Positions 1 through 5,768 of a DNA stretch of 8,648 nucleotides are shown here, piece after piece (within the stretch, counting starts at the first letter, position 1; the number at the start of each line of letters is the position of its first letter). Below the pieces are notes generated by a model, which saw only the letters and a list, made by a program, of their open reading frames with translations, made no database searches and was not told where the DNA came from. Made by a program: the position numbers and the translations under genes. The stretch comes from Methanomicrobia archaeon LH_S13. Its GTDB lineage: Archaea; Halobacteriota; Syntropharchaeia; Alkanophagales; Methanospirareceae. Location of the stretch: NCBI GenBank assembly GCA_023659785.1, contig JAGXOR010000047.1, positions 1 through 8,648 on the forward strand, given 5' to 3'.

Positions 1-45
1 GATAGTATCATAAAGCATAAAGATAAACATTTCGGTACATTTCAG

Positions 46-562
46 TTAACTATATCTTTTAATAAGACGGACATCGTCTCGATCACCATCTATGTCAAAA
101 ATGAAGTGGCAAACTTCAGCATAAACGTTCAGCAGTTCGATGAGCCTCCTGTGAACATCACCAATCGCAATGTCGGGGTAACATCTCTCGGAAAGCGCAA
201 CTGATTTGCCGGGCAAAAATTCCTGGTTGCCATGCGTTCCTACATGAACAATCACGTCAGCGCCAAATGAGCTTTCTAAATAATGATATATTGCGAGATA
301 TTGATGATGAAAAACAGGTAAATCGAGCTTCTTTAAAGCATCTTCTATTTTTAAATCGCGGTTTGTCCAGTAAGTCTGGTAAAACAGAATACCAACTTTA
401 TGCTCCTTTTGTGGGTTATACCATGTGAAAGAGACGTTGGATAACGACCAGAAATAAGGGTCATAACCCAATGAAAGTCGCATCCAGAGCGATTCCAAGT
501 TCCTTACATGCTTCAACCAGCAAAGGGATGTCGCTTTTCCACGTTATTGATGTTATATTCAT
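46..562 (-). pseudogene. cobN/bchH-like chelatase large subunit, deleted and frameshifted relic
   Basis: Remnant of a cobaltochelatase CobN-type large subunit, which normally exceeds 1000 residues and inserts metal into a tetrapyrrole. Three CobN-like pieces remain in the right order. The first is an N-terminal piece starting at ATG 562 (ITSITWKSDIPLLVEACKEL). A frame change near 480 leads to YNPQKEHKVGILFYQTYW, and then comes HHQYLAIYHYL followed by the hallmark HVGTHGNQEFLPGKS and CYPDIAIGD. The long stretches that separate these pieces in intact CobN are absent, and the last 36 codons do not match what follows GD in the family. The second frame stays open for 156 codons (46-516, possible TTG start), so a short product cannot be excluded, but it could not be an active chelatase. 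It lies 59 bp downstream of tRNA-Pro on the same strand. Bases 1-45 hold no gene that I can see. Confidence 0.8.
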
Positions 563-621
563 ACTCCAATTAATGAAGATATTACTTGTTGAATCTTCTC
601 TTTCCATAGAAGTTTCTTTGA

Positions 622-695
622 TGGGGCAGCCCAGATTTGAACTGGGGTCCATGGCTCCCAAAGCCACGAGGATAACCTGGCTACCCTACTGCCCC
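622..695 (-). tRNA. tRNA-Pro (anticodon UGG)
   Basis: Read on the minus strand this folds into a full cloverleaf. The acceptor is GGGGCAG/CTGCCCC, the D-stem GGGT/ATCC, the anticodon stem GTGGC/GCCAT (one G-U), and the loop TTTGGGA with U33 and anticodon TGG. The T-arm is CCCAG-TTCAAAT-CTGGG and the discriminator is A. CCA is not encoded (TCA follows). The gene decodes CCN proline codons. A TATATA-like element at 743-752, about 50 bp upstream, may drive it and also face the other way toward the candidate RNA at 775. Confidence 0.95.
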
Positions 696-743
696 CTTTA
701 GGATTTAAAGCATTAGACTATGATTTTAGTAATTGTGTTTTAA

Positions 744-753
744 CTTTATATAT
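744..753 (+). promoter_or_regulatory. TATA box ahead of the candidate structured RNA
   Basis: CTTTATATAT is a good archaeal box A in an AT-rich stretch. It sits 25-30 bp before position 775-778, where GC-rich, base-paired sequence begins abruptly, which is the usual box A to start-site distance. The core is nearly palindromic and could also serve tRNA-Pro on the other strand. No purine-rich BRE is obvious. Confidence 0.45.
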
Positions 754-774
754 TATGTTTGTATATCTATTACC

Positions 775-971
775 AACCTGCAAGGGGATTGAGTCTGGTT
801 GAAGAAGCAGGAACCCCCCAGTGGCCTCCAGCAAAACGCGCTCCAAACCAGAGGGGAGATGGGACGTAACGTGAAGGAAAAGCTGGATGCCCCATGCGTA
901 AGCGTGGGGAGGACGCCACTAGTGAAAGGGAAATAAAAATATGGGGTGTAAAGGTCAGGTGCCTGAAACCT
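775..971 (+). ncRNA. candidate structured noncoding RNA, family not recognised
   Basis: No convincing protein gene lies between the two tRNAs. The stretch is GC-rich and heavily paired: AGTGGC 820-825 with GCCACT 915-920; TCCAGC 827-832 with GCTGGA 882-887; CTCC 841-844 with GGAG 855-858; an 8-bp hairpin at 890-909 closed by the GNRA-type loop GTAA; and AGGTCAG 952-958 with CTG-AA-ACCT 963-971. The first four nest into a three-way junction. At the 5' side CCTGC 777-781 can pair with GCAGG 807-811, and TCTGGTT 794-800 with AACCAGA 846-852; these two cross and would form a pseudoknot or be alternatives. The T-G pair in the GTAA hairpin works only in plus-strand RNA. I see no RNase P (GAGGAAAGUCC) or SRP signature. 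GAAGCAGGAACCCC resembles the conserved end of IS200/IS605 elements and TnpB guide RNAs, but no tnpB is present. The ends are approximate. Confidence 0.45.
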
Positions 972-989
972 CAAACCTAACATCTATAC

Positions 990-1062
990 AGTCCCGTGGT
1001 GTAGCGGTCAAGCATACCGGCCCTTGGAGCCAGTGACGGAGGTTCGAACCCTCCCGGGACTA
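990..1062 (+). tRNA. tRNA-Gln (anticodon UUG), atypical anticodon arm
   Basis: The cloverleaf has acceptor AGTCCCG/CGGGACT with discriminator A, a short D-stem, T-arm GGAGG-TTCGAAC-CCTCC, and no encoded CCA. The A1-U72 pair and overall sequence fit archaeal tRNA-Gln. The anticodon arm is CCGGC-CCTTGGA-GCCAG, giving anticodon TTG. Two departures stand out: position 33, almost always U, is C, and C28 faces A42, a mismatch. In other archaeal tRNA-Gln genes I expect CTTTGGA and a fully paired stem. Reading the loop one base differently would give TGG or GGA anticodons but then the stem does not pair. It may be functional, a decaying copy, or an editing target. Its 3' end is 2 bp from the convergent cgi121 stop codon. 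Confidence 0.85.
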
Positions 1063-1064
1063 TT

Positions 1065-1649
1065 TTATTTCAATACGTCTAGCATCGCAACCCTTTCTAA
1101 CACCAGCATCTTTAGCTTGAGCTCACCCGCCACCTTTAACTCCACCTCCGTTATGTCAAAAAACTTCATTATTTTATCTTTTTTTTTACCTTCATATTCT
1201 AACTCCAACTCTGAGATTGGCTCTTCTTGTATTCCTATTTCCCTCTTTACTTCCTCAACAACCATTCCCAAATCTTTTTCTCTTTGTGCTCGTGCAGAAA
1301 AAGCATCAACAATAACGATTGCAACTCTTTCCTCGGTTTCGCGTGCTGACAGAGAAACGCCCATCGCCAATGCATTTTCTATCTGTCTTCTTCCTGCGGC
1401 GTATAAAAGAATCTCCAGGCCCAGGTCGCTCGTTATATTCCTTTTCCTCTCCATAGCTCTCATTGCCTTTTTCACCGCTGATATTATATGTTCCTCTCCC
1501 GCTATCAGCTCCGCATCCATAGCTTGTATTATCACAGCGTATTTGTGAGCGATATTTTTCAACGAAGAAAGAAAATCGTCTACATTTGATATGCTCACTT
1601 TACCAACAATTATTTTACAGTTTAATTCTTGCTCTTCACTATCCGGCAT
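1065..1649 (-). CDS. cgi121: KEOPS complex subunit Cgi121
   Basis: A 194-residue Cgi121/TPRKB family protein. KEOPS (Kae1, Bud32, Cgi121, Pcc1) makes the N6-threonylcarbamoyladenosine (t6A) base at position 37 of ANN-decoding tRNAs; Cgi121 binds Bud32 and the tRNA 3' end. The family core is clear at residues 41-97: IQAMDAELIAGEEHIISAV, then NITSDLGLEILLYAAGRRQI and the following MGV. Residues 107-115 (ERVAIVIVD) form the last family strand. From about residue 118 a charged C-terminal tail of 75 residues goes beyond the usual length of about 150; it is rich in Glu, Lys and Leu. The start ATG at 1649 is the first Met and has no clear Shine-Dalgarno. It follows asd by 42 bp on the same strand, suggesting one transcript, and ends 2 bp from the convergent tRNA-Gln gene. 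Confidence 0.9.
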   Translation of the reverse strand: MPDSEEQELNCKIIVGKVSISNVDDFLSSLKNIAHKYAVIIQAMDAELIAGEEHIISAVKKAMRAMERKRNITSDLGLEILLYAAGRRQIENALAMGVSLSARETEERVAIVIVDAFSARAQREKDLGMVVEEVKREIGIQEEPISELELEYEGKKKDKIMKFFDITEVELKVAGELKLKMLVLERVAMLDVLK

Positions 1650-1691
1650 TTTTGCTAAGCTAAGTTCTCCGGAAGCTGTAATTTATAAGCT

Positions 1692-2750
1692 TTATATATA
1701 TCCCCTCTCCACCAACACCTCCGCATTCAATATAGATGCACCCGCAGCGCCTCTTATCGTATTATGCCCCTCTGCAATATACTTCACCTCATTCTCTACT
1801 CTCCCTCTTCTTATTCTTCCTACCGATACACTCATCCCTCTGCCTGCATCCCTGTCTAACTTCGGCTGCGGTCTATCCCGCTCTTCTCGTAGTATTATAG
1901 GCTTTTCAGGTTCAAAAGGCGTCTTTATATCCGTGGTAAAATCCTTAAACGCTTTCTTTACCTCTTCTTCACTCACGCTTTCCTCGAACTTCACCCATAC
2001 CGCCTCTGTATGTCCATCCATCACAGGAACTCGATGGCACGAAGCGCATATAGTGAATGCTGCATTTTTTATCCTCGAACCTTCCACTGTGCCGAGAATC
2101 TTCTGCGGTTCACTTTCCATCTTATCCTCCTCATTTCCTATGAACGGTATCACGTTTTCCATTATCGCCATCGAAGGCACACCTGCGTATCCGGCACCCG
2201 ATACCGCCTGCATAGTTGACACTCGCACCTCCTTTATCCCATATTCCATCAGGGGCTTCAAACTCAAGGTAAGCACGATTGCCGAACAGTTAGGATTTGT
2301 TATAATGAATCCTTCCCACCCCCTTTTCTCCTTTTGCACATCTACCAATGCCAAATGGTCTGCATTTATCTCCGGAATGAGCAGTGGCACATCGGGCTCC
2401 ATCCTATACACCGAGACATTACTTGCCACGCAATATCCCGCCTGTACGCATCTTTTCTCTACCTCGCTTGCAATTGACCCTGGCAAAGCGGAAAACATAA
2501 CCGCTATGTCTTCGTTCTCTGTGGTACCCGCACCAGCATCGTTCACAGATTTCACTACCATCTCTGCTGCTTCCTCAGGCATCTCATACGGAAGAAACCA
2601 TTTCGCCTCATCCTTGTATTTATTATTTGCGCTTCTTTCAGAAGCGAACAGTGCTCCAAGCTCAAACCAGGGATGCCCGTCCAGAAGCTGCACAAATCTC
2701 TGCCCTACGCTTCCCGTTGCACCTAATACTCCAACTTTTATCTTTTTCAT
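1692..2750 (-). CDS. asd: Aspartate-semialdehyde dehydrogenase, archaeal/fungal type
   Basis: A full-length enzyme of 352 residues. It reduces aspartyl-4-phosphate to aspartate-4-semialdehyde with NADPH, the branch point to threonine, methionine and lysine. Visible elements are the Rossmann nucleotide loop GATGSVGQ (residues 10-17), the catalytic cysteine C155 in ITNPNCSAIV, the glycine-rich QAVSGAGYAG (181-190), and substrate Arg240 plus catalytic His247 in CHRVPVMDGHTEAV. The C-terminal VKYIAEGHNTIRGAAGASI (322-340) is typical of this family. Start ATG 2750 gives MKKIKVGVLGATG, the expected N-terminus. AAGAAG just upstream is a weak ribosome site. The gene is divergent from rpl40e, and cgi121 follows on the same strand. 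The opposite strand carries a 389-codon open frame, which I take as an artefact of asd codon use. Confidence 0.97.
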   Translation of the reverse strand: MKKIKVGVLGATGSVGQRFVQLLDGHPWFELGALFASERSANNKYKDEAKWFLPYEMPEEAAEMVVKSVNDAGAGTTENEDIAVMFSALPGSIASEVEKRCVQAGYCVASNVSVYRMEPDVPLLIPEINADHLALVDVQKEKRGWEGFIITNPNCSAIVLTLSLKPLMEYGIKEVRVSTMQAVSGAGYAGVPSMAIMENVIPFIGNEEDKMESEPQKILGTVEGSRIKNAAFTICASCHRVPVMDGHTEAVWVKFEESVSEEEVKKAFKDFTTDIKTPFEPEKPIILREERDRPQPKLDRDAGRGMSVSVGRIRRGRVENEVKYIAEGHNTIRGAAGASILNAEVLVERGYI

Positions 2751-2760
2751 CTTCTTTTAA

Positions 2761-2777
2761 TTTTAAATAAGGGTTTT
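2761..2777 (+). repeat. 17-bp direct repeat, copy 1
   Basis: TTTTAAATAAGGGTTTT. It matches 2821-2837 at 16 of 17 positions, with starts exactly 60 bp apart. It lies next to the asd start codon, in the divergent promoter region. It may be a duplicated promoter element or an operator; no known factor is recognised. Confidence 0.6.
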
Positions 2778-2778
2778 G

Positions 2779-2787
2779 TATTTTATA
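2779..2787 (-). promoter_or_regulatory. Probable TATA box for asd-cgi121
   Basis: On the minus strand the sequence reads TATAAAATA, ending 28 bp before the asd ATG at 2750. A start site 25 bp downstream would leave a very short leader or none. A second AT-rich run (TTATTTAAAA) lies closer to the gene but is too near to act as box A. Confidence 0.45.
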
Positions 2788-2820
2788 CAAAGTGATTTCT
2801 TTGATAAAGTTAACTTTCTT

Positions 2821-2837
2821 TTTTAAATAAAGGTTTT
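2821..2837 (+). repeat. 17-bp direct repeat, copy 2, containing the rpl40e TATA box
   Basis: TTTTAAATAAAGGTTTT, the partner of 2761-2777. The TTTAAATA within it (2822-2829) is a good box A for the plus-strand genes: a start site about 25 bp later, near 2850, would leave a leader of about 15 bases that just includes the Shine-Dalgarno GAGGTGA at 2852-2858. Confidence 0.55.
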
Positions 2838-2864
2838 AGAGTAGATATACAGAGGTGAGAAAAA

Positions 2865-3011
2865 ATGGCAAGATTCCCAGAAGCAGAGGCAAGACTCTTC
2901 CGTGTGAAAATATGCATGGATTGTAATGCAAGAAATGCGCTCAAGGCGACAAGGTGCAGGAAATGCGGGGCGAAGGATTTGAGAATGAAATCCGGTCACC
3001 GAGGGAAGTAG
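2865..3011 (+). CDS. rpl40e: Ribosomal protein L40e
   Basis: A 48-residue zinc-ribbon protein of the large ribosomal subunit, found in archaea and eukaryotes. The sequence starts MARFPEAEARLFRVKICMDC and carries the four zinc ligands C17, C20, C31 and C34 (CMDC and CRKC), followed by the basic tail MKSGHRGK. The length is normal for the family. A strong Shine-Dalgarno GAGGTGA (2852-2858) sits 6 bases before the ATG. The TAG stop is followed directly by the ATG of cooC with no gap, so translation of the two is probably coupled. TAG clearly acts as a stop here, since readthrough would fuse two complete proteins. Confidence 0.96.
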   Translation: MARFPEAEARLFRVKICMDCNARNALKATRCRKCGAKDLRMKSGHRGK

Positions 3012-3806
3012 ATGAAGAAGGGAAAAGTAATAGCGGTGGCAGGCAAAGGGGGTACAGGGAAAACAGCTATCGCAGCACTGTTAATACGAGAAATATTAAA
3101 GCTTAGAGCCCACGAAGATATTTGTGTATTAGCCATAGATGCAGACGCAGATTCAAACTTGCCTGACGCTCTTGGAATATCGTATGGTAAGACGACAGGT
3201 GATATAAGAGAGAGTTTGTTGGAGGATAAGCATCGGGACGTTACGTTAGACATGAGGTCGCAATTCATAGGAAAAATAGCAGAGGTAATAGTGGAAGAAG
3301 ACCAGTATGACCTGCTGGTTATGGGCCGCCCCGAGGGACCGGGCTGCTACTGCCCGGTAAATCACATATTAAGAATGATTATAGACACGTTGACGGAGAA
3401 CTACGATTACACGATAATAGATTGCGAAGCGGGTCTGGAGCACCTCAGCAGAAGAACGACAAGGGACGTTGACGTGATGCTTGTCGTGCTGGATACGACA
3501 GTGAAGAGCATGAAAACAGCATTGCAGCTGAGGAAGATTGCAGAGGAGATAGATGCTGACGTGAAGAAAATGATGAATGTAGCGAATAAAATACCGGAGG
3601 GTGCTGAGGAGATGATAATAGAAGAAGCGAAGAAATATAGCCTCGATATAGAGGAAATAATACCCTTTGACTTTTTAATACAAGAATACGACTCTAAAGG
3701 AATGCCAATTATGGATTTACCCGAGGACGCACCACCTGTTGTCAGTGTGAGTAGAATAGCGAAATATATATGTGAGGCTCTTAAAAATGGTGGAGGTGAA
3801 TTTTAA
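3012..3806 (+). CDS. cooC: CooC-type nickel-insertion ATPase (CO dehydrogenase maturation)
   Basis: A 264-residue SIMIBI-class P-loop ATPase. CooC proteins dimerise, bind Ni2+ and use ATP to mature the nickel-iron C-cluster of CO dehydrogenase. Visible elements: the deviant Walker A GKGGTGKT (residues 11-18) with its signature lysine, switch I region AIDADADSNL (41-50), GRPEGPGCYCPVNHILR (105-121) with the metal-binding pair C112 and C114 (the same numbers as in Carboxydothermus CooC1), and Walker B-like YTIIDCEAG (133-141). Start ATG 3012 abuts the rpl40e stop; mscS follows 3 bp after the stop. No CO dehydrogenase gene is in the window, so the target enzyme must be encoded elsewhere. Other MinD/CooC-like family members exist, but the CXC motif favours CooC. 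Confidence 0.92.
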   Translation: MKKGKVIAVAGKGGTGKTAIAALLIREILKLRAHEDICVLAIDADADSNLPDALGISYGKTTGDIRESLLEDKHRDVTLDMRSQFIGKIAEVIVEEDQYDLLVMGRPEGPGCYCPVNHILRMIIDTLTENYDYTIIDCEAGLEHLSRRTTRDVDVMLVVLDTTVKSMKTALQLRKIAEEIDADVKKMMNVANKIPEGAEEMIIEEAKKYSLDIEEIIPFDFLIQEYDSKGMPIMDLPEDAPPVVSVSRIAKYICEALKNGGGEF

Positions 3807-3809
3807 TCA

Positions 3810-4670
3810 ATGAACTTACAAAACTTACAGGATATTCTTCTAACCTGGCTTTTATATCATGGCATAAAAATTATTGCTATTTTAATTGGTGCATACCTTA
3901 TTAATTACTTCGGAAAAATCTTTATTGAAAAAACAGTCAGAAAGTTAATCAAGCCAGAGAAAGAAGCAAAAGATTCAGAAGCAGAGAAGAAAAGAGAAGA
4001 CACCTTAATTAAAGCTTTTATTAGCTTTTTGAGTCTATTCGTCTGGATAGCGGCTATTCTTATGATCCTTTCTGAATTCGAAATGAATATCGGACCTTTA
4101 CTTGTTGGTGCGGGAGTTATTGGAGTTGCCCTGGGTTTTGGCTTTCAATATATAATTAGAGATTTTTTAGCAGGAATTTTTATCATAATAGAAGACCAAT
4201 ATAGGGTGGGAGACGTAGTAAATATTGCTAATGTAGGAGGATTAGTTCAAGATATAAGTTTAAGAAAAACAGTTTTGCGTGATTTGGATGGTAGGGAACA
4301 TCATATTGCCAATGGAGAAATAAGAAAGGCTTCAAATCTGTCTAAAGAATTTTCCGGAGTCAATTTAAATATCGGAGTGGCTTATAAAGAAAATTTAGAG
4401 CATGTAATCGAAGTAGTAAACAGAGTAGGGAAAGAACTGGCAGAGGAGCCTCAATGGAAAGATAAAATTATCACAACTCCTCAATTTTTAAGAGTAGATG
4501 ATTTTGCTGATTCAGCCATTATTATTAAAATTTTAGGAGATACAAAAACCTTAAAACAATGGGAAGTAAAGGGGGAGTTGCGAAAGCGCCTAAAAATTGC
4601 TTTTGATGAAGAAGATATTGAAATCCCTTTTCCTCAAATGTCTGTATGGCCGAGAGGGAAATGGGAGTAA
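3810..4670 (+). CDS. mscS: Small-conductance mechanosensitive channel, MscS family
   Basis: A 286-residue membrane channel that opens under membrane tension to release solutes after osmotic downshock. There are three membrane segments at about residues 16-35, 67-88 and 93-127. The last is the Gly/Ala-rich pore helix (GPLLVGAGVIGVALGFGFQY) followed by IEDQYRVGD, the classic junction to the beta domain. The cytoplasmic half ends with IPFPQMSVW (272-280), another family hallmark. The usual PNG turn is ANG here (167-169). The Shine-Dalgarno GGAGGTGA (3792-3799) lies inside the end of cooC, 10 bases before ATG 3810. Isoleucine codons here are mostly ATT and the gene is AT-rich, while cooC just upstream uses ATA heavily, so the gene may have been acquired from another lineage. 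Confidence 0.95.
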   Translation: MNLQNLQDILLTWLLYHGIKIIAILIGAYLINYFGKIFIEKTVRKLIKPEKEAKDSEAEKKREDTLIKAFISFLSLFVWIAAILMILSEFEMNIGPLLVGAGVIGVALGFGFQYIIRDFLAGIFIIIEDQYRVGDVVNIANVGGLVQDISLRKTVLRDLDGREHHIANGEIRKASNLSKEFSGVNLNIGVAYKENLEHVIEVVNRVGKELAEEPQWKDKIITTPQFLRVDDFADSAIIIKILGDTKTLKQWEVKGELRKRLKIAFDEEDIEIPFPQMSVWPRGKWE

Positions 4671-4724
4671 CAAGAAGGGATTGAAATATCGTAGTCCGTG
4701 TGGAAAAGATATTATGCGAAATAG

Positions 4725-4749
4725 AAAATAAAACTTTTGGTTTTATTTT
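4725..4749. terminator. Inverted repeat / bidirectional terminator
   Basis: AAAATAAAAC (4725-4734), a 5-base loop TTTTG, then GTTTTATTTT (4740-4749): a perfect 10-bp stem flanked by runs of T on one strand and A on the other. It stands between mscS (plus) and the small minus-strand relic, so it could end transcription from both sides. The rest of 4671-4797 shows nothing else. Confidence 0.6.
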
Positions 4750-4797
4750 TCCGATGGTTGAGTTTTCTGTCTCTTGAATCTTTTGTAATAGCACCTT

Positions 4798-5102
4798 TCA
4801 ATGAACTGACCCTAAGGGCTTTTTCCTGGGTTCTGATTTATTAGGTACGAGACTGCCAAACTTCTTGGGGTTCATTCCGAGTTTTTTTGCCATTTCTATT
4901 TGACGTGAACTGAGGTGATATTTTGTCCTGGCCGAAGACCAGACATCATCAGAAAATTTCTTCTTTTTTTTCTTCTTTGTCAAGGCCGGGTTTTCCTCCG
5001 TTTCATTCGAGTTCAGCAAAGAAAACAGCAGATAATTGCGTTTGTCCAGGTTCCGTCAATTCGACTTCTGCATTTCTTACATATAAAATTTAGTTCTGTC
5101 AT
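4798..5102 (-). pseudogene. Small Lys-rich protein with N-terminal Cys pair, frameshifted
   Basis: Two frames together make one small gene. ATG 5102 opens MTELNFICKKCRSRIDGTW (a CKKC zinc-knuckle start) but this frame stops at 5013. A different frame carries on from about 5045: DKRNYLLFSLLNSNETEENP, a run of seven lysines, then the conserved-looking core SARTKYHLSSRQIEMAKKLG and MNPKKFGSLVPNKSEP, ending at 4798. The core resembles a small uncharacterised protein widespread in bacteria and archaea whose name I cannot give; its usual C-terminal continuation after EPWK-PL seems missing. A TTG at 5019 could start the second part alone (73 residues). ATG 5102 overlaps the stop of the hepT relic by the 4-base ATGA, so the two were once translated together. 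Confidence 0.6.
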
Positions 5103-5417
5103 GTTACTTCCTCCTCCTCTAGAACTTTCTGAATTAAAGGCTTAATTGGTGGGAGTTCCGTATTTACCACTTCCCACACAATCTCCAGATCAATCCCAAA
5201 ATATTCGTGGATGAGTTTATCTCTCATTCCTGTCATCCTTTTCCAAGGGATCTCAGGATATTTTTTCTTCATACTATCAGGCATTTTCTTTGCTGCCTCT
5301 CCGATGACTTCCAGGCACCTTACAACGGCATTTATTGTCTTCGACAAAATCCTCAAATTACATTCCTGCGGTAAACTCCTCTACCTCGCCAATTCTTCTT
5401 AAGCTCTTTGCTTTCAT
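5099..5417 (-). pseudogene. hepT: HepT-type HEPN toxin (DUF86), broken
   Basis: The C-terminal 80 codons are well preserved: INAVVRCLEVIGEAAKKMP, YPEIPWKRM and MRDKLIHEYFGIDLEIVWEV. RDKLIHEY is the RX4HXY motif of HepT ribonuclease toxins, whose tyrosine is the AMPylation target of the MntA antitoxin in the studied pair. The N-terminal part is in another frame: from ATG 5417, IGEVEEFTAGM, then an in-frame TAA at 5358-5360, then FEDFVEDN, which joins KTINAVVR only after a one-base shift near 5340. So the gene has at least one nonsense mutation and one frameshift. A TTG at 5356 could start a truncated 85-residue product that keeps the motif. The fragment at 5418-5528 precedes it and the Lys-rich relic overlaps its stop. 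Confidence 0.8.
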
Positions 5418-5528
5418 TCACTCAAATCTTTTAACATCATCAGGAAGCTTATCAAAATTAAGTTCTACAGCGATTGCAACATCCCAAGCAGTCGTATCCT
5501 TTTCTGAGAGTTTGAGCAATAATTTAGT
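5418..5528 (-). pseudogene. C-terminal fragment of the gene upstream of the hepT relic
   Basis: Thirty-six open codons before a TGA at 5418, reading from TKLLLKLSEKDTTAWDVAI to NFDKLPDDVKRFE. The TGA is followed at once by the ATG of the hepT relic. By position it could be the end of an MntA-like nucleotidyltransferase antitoxin, but I do not recognise the residues as such, so the identity is open. The fragment is cut at an A/T run (5529-5534), exactly where the plus-strand 240-bp repeat begins, so it looks truncated by arrival of that segment. Confidence 0.35.
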
Positions 5529-5768
5529 AAAAAAGCGAAGAACGCTATGTGTGTAAGCCAGATGTCCGTGAAGCGCTGGAGGAATTCTTGCTAAAGCACG
5601 ATTTCATTGTGAAGTATTTAAAGCATAGCCACCAATAATAAATGACATGAAGATGAATATTCAAGAGCGATACCGAGAACCAATTGCGGAATTTGTCAGA
5701 AAGGTGTTAGAAAGATATGAGAAAAATATAGAGAGCATTATCCTCTTCGGATCCGTAGCTAGGGGAGA
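5529..5768 (+). repeat. 240-bp direct repeat, copy 1 (promoter plus MNT gene start)
   Basis: Matches 7780-8019 without gaps and with 4 mismatches by my count (about 98%), offset 2251 bp. It starts at a run of six A and ends just after the GSVARG codons of the MNT gene. It carries a 35-codon open tail (SEERYVCKPDVREALEEF and onward, ending at 5638), a TATA-like TATTTAAA at 5615-5622, and the first 40 codons of the MNT gene. Beyond 5768 similarity drops sharply. Confidence 0.95.
5615..5622 (+). promoter_or_regulatory. TATA box of MNT/HEPN module 1 (probably leaderless)
   Basis: TATTTAAA lies 24 bp before ATG 5647, so transcription would begin at or next to the start codon, giving a leaderless mRNA. 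No Shine-Dalgarno precedes the ATG, which fits. The same box is present at 7866-7873 ahead of module 2. Confidence 0.5.

Noticed and set aside
471..701. Open frame running through cobN relic and tRNA-Pro
   Set aside because: It reads through a tRNA gene and is opposite the cobN-like frame.
775..971. RNase P RNA, SRP RNA or group II intron
   Set aside because: None of the hallmark motifs (GAGGAAAGUCC, the SRP helix 8 loop, intron domain V) is visible on either strand.
753..983. 76-codon minus-strand frame across the candidate RNA
   Set aside because: No ribosome site or family features; the stretch is better explained by RNA helices.
1024..1548. Plus-strand open frame opposite cgi121
   Set aside because: It starts inside tRNA-Gln and is antisense to a recognisable gene; its composition is that of a shadow frame.
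1591..2760. 389-codon open frame on the plus strand opposite asd
   Set aside because: It mirrors asd, which has clear catalytic motifs; the translation is low-complexity Ser/Thr/Pro-rich with no family features and no ribosome site.
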